DNA from: Thiomargarita sp.
GTDB lineage: Bacteria > Pseudomonadota > Gammaproteobacteria > Beggiatoales > Beggiatoaceae
Reading direction: 5' to 3'
Length of the DNA: 5,592 nt
Assembly (NCBI GenBank): GCA_030635005.1
Contig: DAOVZS010000140.1
Location: 1 to 5,592, forward strand
Shown here piece after piece: positions 1-5,592 of the stretch (position 1 is its first letter; every line of letters begins with the position of its first letter). The position numbers were made by a program, and so were the translations under genes. The notes under the pieces were generated by a model. It saw only the letters and a list, made by a program, of their open reading frames with translations, was not told the DNA's origin and searched no databases.

Positions 1-1009
1 CACGACGTGCTGCTGCTTGATAGGCACTACGACGGGTAAACTCATGCCACCAACTCGGACCATAACTTTCACGTAAACGATTATCGCGTACATAACCAAT
101 ATAGGTGTCATAAGCCGTATCATAAGCCTGTTTTTCATCCTCATACAAATTGACGCGAATACGTTGCGTCCGATATTCTGCTAATTGTTGTCCCGTCAAA
201 TCATCAATATGCTTGCGATAGACAACAGTTCCCACTAATTCAGTTAATAAGGCAACAGGATCTAAGGGATTTGCATTGGCTTTAAAAAGTCCGAGTTGTT
301 TTTTTTCTTTCCTTTTAAAATGCTGTTGTAAGATCTCTTCATGTGGATAAGTGGCTGTTAATCCAAGGCGATAGGGGGCTGCACACATTAAAGCAATTTC
401 GTGCCAAGTGGGGGCAGGTAAATGATGAATTTCGTCGAAAATCAACAGTTTAAATAAATTTCCCAAGGTATCAGCACATGCCCAAGCACTGGGATATGTG
501 GTGACGGTGATCGGAAGTGCATTTTTTTCCAAACCATACCACGCCCCAATACTGATACCAAAAGCATTTTCTAAACGGGCATACCATTGATGTAATAAAT
601 CAATAGTAGGCACTACAATTAAAGTTCTCTCGCCCATGTCCGCAATATCACGTAAGGCTAAAATAGTTTTACCCGCCCCAGTGGGCAATACAACGCTCCC
701 CCAAGAATTGGCTGCTTTCCAAGCATTATGGGCTTCAATCTGATAATCATGCGGTACCCAGTTTTCTTGAATTTGTAGCGATAATTTTTCCCAACGGGGA
801 ATAATATTGCGAATATGTTGCGCATCTAACCAAGGACGTATTAAGCGATAATCCACCGCACGACACCGCCATTTACCTAAATGCCATATAAAAGGGGACG
901 GTACTTGACACTTTTGTGCCACATTATCAAGAACAAGAGTGCCCGCATCATAACGAGCACGCGGGATATCTTCGGTAGGCTGGAAAGGAGCCCGTTTTTG
1001 TGGAGACAT
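1..1009 (-). CDS. XPB/Rad25-like superfamily 2 DNA helicase, 3' part cut by window edge
   Basis: The reading frame is open for 336 codons from the ATG at 1009 down to the left edge; the C-terminal half, including helicase motifs IV-VI, is outside the window. Visible order: an N-terminal region (about residues 15-65, with YDAGTLVL and KWRCRAVDYRLI) resembling the damage-recognition domain of archaeal XPB; a Q-motif-like HDYQIEA (87-93); Walker A LPTGAGKT (108-115, K114); motif Ia VVPTIDLLHQW (132-142); Walker B DEIHH (192-196); and motif III LTAT (217-220). The phrases FDEIHHLPA and RLGLTAT closely match archaeal XPB. XPB proteins are ATP-driven 3'-5' DNA translocases that open duplex DNA in repair, in eukaryotes also within TFIIH. 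The RED motif expected just after LTAT is not intact (YPHEE, 221-225), and a lysine-rich stretch follows (231-240). The start lies 8 bases after the recC stop and has no Shine-Dalgarno sequence; no in-frame ATG, GTG or TTG lies close upstream, so translation is probably coupled to recC. A generic type III restriction Res-like helicase is the alternative, but the N-terminal domain and motif Ia favour XPB. Confidence 0.88.
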   Translation of the reverse strand, partial: MSPQKRAPFQPTEDIPRARYDAGTLVLDNVAQKCQVPSPFIWHLGKWRCRAVDYRLIRPWLDAQHIRNIIPRWEKLSLQIQENWVPHDYQIEAHNAWKAANSWGSVVLPTGAGKTILALRDIADMGERTLIVVPTIDLLHQWYARLENAFGISIGAWYGLEKNALPITVTTYPSAWACADTLGNLFKLLIFDEIHHLPAPTWHEIALMCAAPYRLGLTATYPHEEILQQHFKRKEKKQLGLFKANANPLDPVALLTELVGTVVYRKHIDDLTGQQLAEYRTQRIRVNLYEDEKQAYDTAYDTYIGYVRDNRLRESYGPSWWHEFTRRSAYQAAARR

Positions 1010-1017
1010 GAGCAGTG

Positions 1018-4000
1018 TTATGTCACATATGCTTTACGGTGTGCTAATAAAGGGTCAAAAAATTTCCGTGCTAAAGGGATAAATTCTTGTTCTGATAGGG
1101 GCAGTTCACCAAAACACAACTGTTCATAGTCATTTCTCGGAATAATATTGTGCTTATTCATATCATTTTTCTCCCATTCTTTTTCTGCCATAGCAAACGC
1201 TTCCGCCTCACTTTTACCTTTCTTTTTTCCTTTATCTTGTAATGCTTCTACAAATTTTAAAGAGGTGCTTGGGAAAAAATGTAAAGGGGTATGAAGCCCT
1301 TGCCAATAAAAAACAGTTAATAATTCTTCTAAAATCTGCTCACTATTATGCACAGGTTGATATTCCCAACTCTTATCTTCACCGATTAAAAGACTGTGGT
1401 GGGGCAATTCAGGAAAACTATTCAAGATTAAATGGTAAATCCATATATCAATATGATCTTTTGCTTTCAATTTTGCAAACCGATATTGTACCCGATGATT
1501 TTTCCATAATCTGCCCAAACGTCCTGTAATATGCATATCACCCATCGTTTTTTGCACAATAATGGCGTCTAATTTCTCATCTTGTAACGATTTTTGCACA
1601 CGTTTGAGAAAAGGTTGGATTTTTTTGATGTGTTCGCCATAAACATACGCGCCTATATTTCCATGGGGTAAAATGCCCTCTGCTTTAGCAACCTCATGAT
1701 ATTGTTGTAAATCTACCCCTTCTAAACTTTTTTGAACCAGTGTTTGATTGAACTGATACGCATCTAAACCGCCTATTTCAAAAGGCTCTGTCTCATTAAT
1801 TAATTCTTTACTTTCTGTGAGTCTGATTCCTAAGCGTTCTTTTAACAGAAACTCGGTTGGATTCTTGAAAAAACGGCTCAGATATTTGATATCAATCGTT
1901 TTCCATTCTGCTATTGGCTCTGGATCAGGTAAAGGCGTTGTAATCAGTATTTGACTCTTTTGAGCATGTTCTCCCAATAATACTGCACTGGCAGTACAAT
2001 AATCTTGAGAAAAACTGAATAGTTGTGTATCCGTGCCATTAAAATAACGGGGGCTAAAAGCCTGTAAGGGATGATGGGTAACGATAGGGTGTGTAGAAAG
2101 AAAGCCTTTATCAATATAATCCAATAATTCACTGACTAATACCGACGGTGGAATCACCGTATTATCACGAATATTATGTCCCACATAACTGATGTATAAA
2201 TATTGTCGTGCTGACAGTAAGGCTTCTAAAAATAAATAACGATCATTTTGACGACGTAATCGATCCCCCCTTTTTGGTTTTTTGGCAATGAGATCGAAAC
2301 TTAAGGGAATACTAGGTTTAGGATAATCTTGATCATTCATACCTAATAAACAAATGATTTTAAAAGGAATACTACGCATGGGTAACATCGCACAAAATGA
2401 CACACTGCCTGTAATGAAATGTGTCGCCCGTTCTTTTTGTATCAAAGATTTTTTGAGATATTCAAGTATCACATGACGATTAATAGGCGTATTAAAATCA
2501 ACCAGTTGCGTATTTTTAATCAGATCATTGAGAACGGTTCTAATTTCCTGTACTTTCGTATTTTCGTTATCTGTTTCTAAAAAATCTTCCAAAATTTCTC
2601 TTAAAAAATGTACCCAATCTGTCACAGTACGTGGCTGAAGGATGCTTTGAACACACTGAAATAATTTTTCAATAAAAGCGACTAATTTTCCTAAAATAAG
2701 TGTATCATTACCTTCTAAGGCATCAAAAGGTAAAATACCGTGAAATAATTGATCGCCTTTTTTAGGTAAGGCATAGCCGAGTAATAAACGATCTAAGCCT
2801 GATTGCCACGTATTCTCCTCAAATGCAGGCACATTATGACGCGCCTTATCTGCTTTATTCATACCCCAACGTATGCCTGTCTTTTGAATCCAAGTCCGAA
2901 TAAACTCTAATTCTTGTTCATTCAGCTTAAAACGTTTTTGCACCGCCTCAGTTTCTAAGATAGCTAACACTTGTGTGACTGAAAAACGACTTTGACTTAA
3001 TTCTAAAATCGCAAAAAATGTATCAATTAACACACTTTCACCGCGTAAACTGCGATCCGCAATACTATAAGGGATTTTCTTAGCTTCTACAGGCGTGGTA
3101 TCAAAAACGGCTTCGATAAAAGGAGCATAAATTTCAATATTAGGCATCATCACCAGCACATCTTTGGGCAAGAGTTCAGGATTTTCTTCAAATAGGGCTA
3201 ACAATTGATCATGTAATATTTCAACCTCTCGCATCGCACTATGGCAAGATTGAATTTTGATAGATTGATCATCAATTTGTGTCTTTTTACCTTCGTGACG
3301 ATCACGTAAATATAAAATATCTGACTGAATACAATTGAGTAAACTAGAACCCGCTGGTTTTTCAAAATGTTCATGAGGCATATGTGGATATTCATTAAGC
3401 ATATCCATAAAATCACGAACCATTTTACCCATAGACGCTAATAATGTATTGCCTTTTTCAAGATAAAGGAGGTGTTCAGGCACTTTTCTGGCTTGTAATG
3501 TTTTATGTGCAATTTCATTATCTGAAACGATATGCCCCCAATATTCTTGACAAGGATTATGCAAAAATATAAAAACATCCATGGTTTGTCCCAATTCTGC
3601 TAATACTTCCACATGAAAAGCAGGGAGTGCAGAAATACCAAAAACAGAAATCCGTGGAAAAAGCGGTGTATGATGACGTATTTCCCTAAAAAAATCTGCA
3701 CGGACTTTGGCTCTATGTTGTGTGCCATAGCGTTTAACCAATTCACGCCATAACATGGCTTGCCACTCTGCTTGTGACTCTTTTTCTAATTCAGGGGGTT
3801 GTCGTTTATGTTCCCATTCTCCAACCCAAGTAGGACGATGTACTAAATATTCATCAAAAACATGCGCCAATTTATCAGCCAATTGAAAAAGTTTAATCCC
3901 ATGCTCATCGTCGTGTAAATATCCTTTTAATTCTGTAAATTCTGATTCTTCTAACAATTCAGGCAAGATATCCAGCAGACTCCACACAAGTACATCACGT

Positions 4001-4257
4001 TCAAATTGAGACGTATCAGGCAAATATCCTAAAGTCTCTTTAAATATGCGCCATAATATGGTATTTGGAAATGGAAAAGAGGCATTAGCCCACACCCCTA
4101 AACGTTGTGCCAATTCCATTGACACCCATCGCTCCATACCTTGATTTTGTACTACAATGATTTCGGGTGTCAGGGGCGGTAATGGGTTTGATTGTATCGT
4201 GCTTGCAAGCACTTGAATCAGATATTCAAGGCGATTGCTGGTATAAATATGTAACAT
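1018..4257 (-). CDS. recC: Exodeoxyribonuclease V gamma subunit RecC, complete
   Basis: This is a complete 1079-residue protein; E. coli RecC has 1122. RecC is the non-catalytic scaffold of the RecBCD helicase-nuclease, which processes double-strand breaks in the cytoplasm. It splits the incoming strands and in E. coli reads the Chi sequence on the 3' strand. Similarity to E. coli RecC runs end to end: MLHIYTSNRL at the N-terminus, FPFPNTILWRIF (61-72), GISALP (207-212), NPCQEYW (234-240), NCIQSDIL (308-315), REVEILHDQLLALFEE (343-358), LPMRSIPFKIICLLGMND (625-642), KPKRGDRLRRQNDRYLFLEA (660-679) and TEPFEIGGLDAYQFNQ (823-838). As is usual for RecC, the SF1 helicase fold is degenerate: no Walker A GxxGxGKT is visible. 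A lysine/glutamate-rich stretch sits at about 1008-1032. The ATG at 4257 matches the family's N-terminus, but only a weak ribosome binding site precedes it. The gene is intact. Neither ptrA, recB nor recD follows; an XPB-like helicase gene does. It is divergent from ffh. Confidence 0.97.
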   Translation of the reverse strand: MLHIYTSNRLEYLIQVLASTIQSNPLPPLTPEIIVVQNQGMERWVSMELAQRLGVWANASFPFPNTILWRIFKETLGYLPDTSQFERDVLVWSLLDILPELLEESEFTELKGYLHDDEHGIKLFQLADKLAHVFDEYLVHRPTWVGEWEHKRQPPELEKESQAEWQAMLWRELVKRYGTQHRAKVRADFFREIRHHTPLFPRISVFGISALPAFHVEVLAELGQTMDVFIFLHNPCQEYWGHIVSDNEIAHKTLQARKVPEHLLYLEKGNTLLASMGKMVRDFMDMLNEYPHMPHEHFEKPAGSSLLNCIQSDILYLRDRHEGKKTQIDDQSIKIQSCHSAMREVEILHDQLLALFEENPELLPKDVLVMMPNIEIYAPFIEAVFDTTPVEAKKIPYSIADRSLRGESVLIDTFFAILELSQSRFSVTQVLAILETEAVQKRFKLNEQELEFIRTWIQKTGIRWGMNKADKARHNVPAFEENTWQSGLDRLLLGYALPKKGDQLFHGILPFDALEGNDTLILGKLVAFIEKLFQCVQSILQPRTVTDWVHFLREILEDFLETDNENTKVQEIRTVLNDLIKNTQLVDFNTPINRHVILEYLKKSLIQKERATHFITGSVSFCAMLPMRSIPFKIICLLGMNDQDYPKPSIPLSFDLIAKKPKRGDRLRRQNDRYLFLEALLSARQYLYISYVGHNIRDNTVIPPSVLVSELLDYIDKGFLSTHPIVTHHPLQAFSPRYFNGTDTQLFSFSQDYCTASAVLLGEHAQKSQILITTPLPDPEPIAEWKTIDIKYLSRFFKNPTEFLLKERLGIRLTESKELINETEPFEIGGLDAYQFNQTLVQKSLEGVDLQQYHEVAKAEGILPHGNIGAYVYGEHIKKIQPFLKRVQKSLQDEKLDAIIVQKTMGDMHITGRLGRLWKNHRVQYRFAKLKAKDHIDIWIYHLILNSFPELPHHSLLIGEDKSWEYQPVHNSEQILEELLTVFYWQGLHTPLHFFPSTSLKFVEALQDKGKKKGKSEAEAFAMAEKEWEKNDMNKHNIIPRNDYEQLCFGELPLSEQEFIPLARKFFDPLLAHRKAYVT

Positions 4258-4281
4258 GCTTGATAATATAAGAAAGTGTTT

Positions 4282-4295
4282 ATTTTAATTAAAAT
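4282..4295. repeat. 14-bp perfect AT palindrome upstream of recC
   Basis: The sequence ATTTTAATTAAAAT is its own reverse complement and starts 25 bases upstream of the recC start codon. Being made only of A and T, it could be chance in an AT-rich promoter region, or a binding site for a dimeric regulator or an easily melted part of the recC promoter. Sequence alone does not decide. Confidence 0.5.
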
Positions 4296-4336
4296 TAATG
4301 TGCTTATTTTACCACGTTCTCACACCTCATTATCTG

Positions 4337-4355
4337 AGAGTCACTATTTGACTCT
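4337..4355. repeat. Inverted repeat AGAGTCA-N5-TGACTCT in the recC-ffh spacer
   Basis: Two perfect 7-base arms (4337-4343 and 4349-4355) flank the five bases CTATT near the middle of the intergenic region. No T-run follows on either strand and it lies upstream of both genes, so it is not a typical intrinsic terminator. The right arm overlaps TTGACT (4348-4353), which resembles a sigma-70 -35 box for ffh. An operator-like site is possible; the repeat is seen, its function is inferred. Confidence 0.5.
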
Positions 4356-4370
4356 GATTACCTTATCCAT

Positions 4371-4401
4371 TTAACATATTCTTGAATTAAGCAAGGATAA
4401 T
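4371..4401 (+). promoter_or_regulatory. Candidate sigma-70 promoter for ffh
   Basis: TTAACA (4371-4376, five of six consensus bases) and GATAAT (4396-4401, five of six) form a possible -35/-10 pair, though the 19-base spacer is longer than the preferred 17. Transcription would start near 4408, giving a leader of about 15 bases that still contains the ribosome binding site. A second pair, TTGAAT (4382-4387) and TATAAA (4406-4411) with an 18-base spacer, is less likely because its transcript would start after the Shine-Dalgarno sequence. A -35-like TTGACT (4348-4353) has no good -10 partner. Confidence 0.35.
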
Positions 4402-4411
4402 ATCATATAAA

Positions 4412-4417
4412 AGAGGT
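4412..4417 (+). promoter_or_regulatory. Ribosome binding site of ffh
   Basis: AGAGGT, with the GAGG core at 4413-4416, lies six bases before the ATG at 4423. This matches the Shine-Dalgarno consensus and its usual spacing, and it supports that start codon. Neither recC nor the XPB-like gene has a comparable site. Confidence 0.75.
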
Positions 4418-4422
4418 CTAAA

Positions 4423-5592
4423 ATGTTTGAAAGTCTAACAGAACGTCTTGGAAAAACTTTAAAAAACCTGCGTGGGCAGGGGCGTTTAAGTGAAAAAAAT
4501 ATTAAGGATGCCCTGCGCGATGTGCGATTGGCGTTATTAGAAGCTGATGTTGCCTTACCCGTGGTTAAAATCTTTGTTGAACACGTACGAGAGCGTGCGA
4601 TTGGTCAAGAAGTGATTGGCAGTTTAACACCTGGGCAAACGCTGATTAAAGTAGTACGTGAAGAATTAACAGCCATCATGGGTGCACAGTGTGATGAATT
4701 AAATTTACGAGCTCCCGCCCCAATTGTCGTCTTAATGGCTGGTTTACAAGGTTCAGGTAAAACGACTACGGTTGCAAAATTATCCCGTTGGTTGGTGGAA
4801 CGTCATAAAAAATCGGTCATGGTTGTCAGTTGCGATGTCTATCGACCGGGAGCTATTCAGCAATTAGAAATTTTAGCAAAAGAAGTGGGGGTCACATTTT
4901 TCCCCAGCGATATCAGTCAAAAACCCGTCAAGATTGCAACTGCCGCCCTATCACAAGCACGTAAAGAATTTGCTGATGTGTTATTAGTAGATACTGCGGG
5001 ACGTCTTCATATTGATGAAGAAATGATGTTGGAAATCAAACAGTTACATACTGCCACACAACCGACAGAAACGTTATTTGTTGTCGATAGTATGACGGGG
5101 CAAGATGCTGCGAATACGGCAAAAGCCTTTAATGATGCTTTACCTTTAACAGGCGTGATTCTCACTAAAACAGATGGGGATGCACGTGGGGGTGCTGCCT
5201 TATCAGTACGTCATATCACCGGGAAACCCATAAAATTTTTGGGTATTGGTGAAAAAACAGATGCACTTGAGGCGTTTTATCCTGATCGCGTTGCTTCTAG
5301 AATCATGGGGCAAGGGGACGTATTAACACTGATTGAAGATGTTGAACGTTCTGTGGATAAAAAGAAAGCAGATCATTTAATCAAGAAGTTAAAAAAAGGG
5401 AAAGGATTTAACCTTGAAGATTTTCGCAGTCAATTAATACAAATGCAAGATTTAGGCGGTGTGGCCACATTAATGGATAAAATGCCTGAACTCTCTCAAG
5501 TCTCTGATAAGGCTAAAAATTTCAGTGATACTGAAATCAAGCGCATGGCTGCCATTATCAATTCGATGACACCGCGTGAAAGACGGTTACCC
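4423..5592 (+). CDS. ffh: Signal recognition particle protein Ffh, 3' end cut by window edge
   Basis: The first 390 residues are present; the family is usually about 450 long, so most of the C-terminal part of the M domain is missing at the right edge. Ffh is the SRP54-type GTPase that, with 4.5S RNA, binds signal sequences of nascent inner-membrane proteins on the ribosome and docks with the receptor FtsY at the membrane. The N domain carries ALLEADV (37-43). The G domain shows the P-loop GLQGSGKTT (107-115), the DVYRP motif (138-142), DTAGR (190-194), the GTP-specificity motif TKTD (248-251) followed by GDARGG, and GIGEKTDALEAF in the closing motif. The start of the M domain follows from about residue 327 (KGFNLEDFRSQL), reaching AAIINSMTPRER before the cut; the methionine-rich finger loop and RNA-binding helices lie outside. 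Similarity to E. coli Ffh is high throughout and no key residue is missing. The start is fixed by a good ribosome binding site and the family-typical MFESLTERL N-terminus. Confidence 0.98.
   Translation, partial: MFESLTERLGKTLKNLRGQGRLSEKNIKDALRDVRLALLEADVALPVVKIFVEHVRERAIGQEVIGSLTPGQTLIKVVREELTAIMGAQCDELNLRAPAPIVVLMAGLQGSGKTTTVAKLSRWLVERHKKSVMVVSCDVYRPGAIQQLEILAKEVGVTFFPSDISQKPVKIATAALSQARKEFADVLLVDTAGRLHIDEEMMLEIKQLHTATQPTETLFVVDSMTGQDAANTAKAFNDALPLTGVILTKTDGDARGGAALSVRHITGKPIKFLGIGEKTDALEAFYPDRVASRIMGQGDVLTLIEDVERSVDKKKADHLIKKLKKGKGFNLEDFRSQLIQMQDLGGVATLMDKMPELSQVSDKAKNFSDTEIKRMAAIINSMTPRERRLP

Larger units (their letters stand above)
4258..4422. promoter_or_regulatory. Divergent intergenic region between recC and ffh
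   Basis: These 165 bases separate two genes transcribed away from each other, so promoters for both should lie here. The half next to recC is very AT-rich. On the recC side the hexamer TAAAAT occurs twice in minus-strand orientation (4306-4311 and 4282-4287) and could serve as a -10 box, but I found no convincing -35 partner for either. GATAAT also occurs in minus orientation at 4329-4334. I see no small open reading frame or structured RNA here. The role is inferred from gene layout. Confidence 0.6.

Noticed and set aside
881..1129. Plus-strand open frame of 82 codons
   Set aside because: It lies opposite the end of recC and the start of the XPB-like gene, both well supported by homology. 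Its product matches no family I recognise.
1242..1529. Plus-strand open frame of 95 codons
   Set aside because: It is wholly antisense to the conserved recC coding region and has no recognisable protein features; a shadow frame.
1944..2132. Minus-strand open frame of 62 codons
   Set aside because: It lies in another frame inside recC, whose own frame is intact and conserved here.
3198..3416. Minus-strand open frame of 72 codons
   Set aside because: It is a shifted frame inside recC with no independent support.
4201..4210. Palindrome GCTTGCAAGC
   Set aside because: It is a perfect 10-base palindrome but sits inside the 5' part of the recC coding region, encodes ordinary residues (VLAS region) and occurs once, so chance is the simplest explanation.
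4329..4334. GATAAT as a minus-strand -10 box for recC
   Set aside because: No recognisable -35 element lies 16-18 bases upstream of it on the minus strand, so I did not call a recC promoter here.
4258..4422. Possible small RNA or riboswitch in the intergenic region
   Set aside because: The only stem is a 7-bp hairpin without a terminator, and no longer structured or conserved element can be seen.

Overview
The window looks like ordinary chromosome from an AT-rich gammaproteobacterium. Ffh and RecC both read as close relatives of the Escherichia coli proteins, and a RecBCD-type RecC points the same way. The base composition looks AT-rich throughout (not counted), with TTA, AAA and GAA codons common in all three genes. 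A sulfur-oxidising Thiotrichales/Beggiatoa-like lineage would fit, but this is a guess from composition and gene content and nothing in the window proves it.

Layout: positions 1-1009 (minus strand) hold the first 336 codons of an XPB/Rad25-type superfamily 2 DNA helicase that runs off the left edge. Positions 1018-4257 (minus strand) hold a complete recC, the gamma subunit of exodeoxyribonuclease V. Only 8 bases separate the recC stop codon from the helicase start, so the two are probably one transcript, recC first. Positions 4258-4422 are a divergent, AT-rich intergenic region of 165 bases with two inverted repeats and a plausible promoter. Positions 4423-5592 (plus strand) hold the first 390 codons of ffh, the protein subunit of the signal recognition particle, cut by the right edge.

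Functionally the left side is DNA repair: a RecC scaffold/Chi-recognition subunit paired with an XPB-like translocase. The right side is membrane-protein targeting. The two sides share only the intergenic region. I see no tRNA, rRNA, insertion sequence, CRISPR array or phage gene. The most unusual point is the tight recC-XPB gene pair, together with a degenerate RED motif and an apparent basic insertion in the XPB-like protein. I do not see convincing evidence of a wholly new system.
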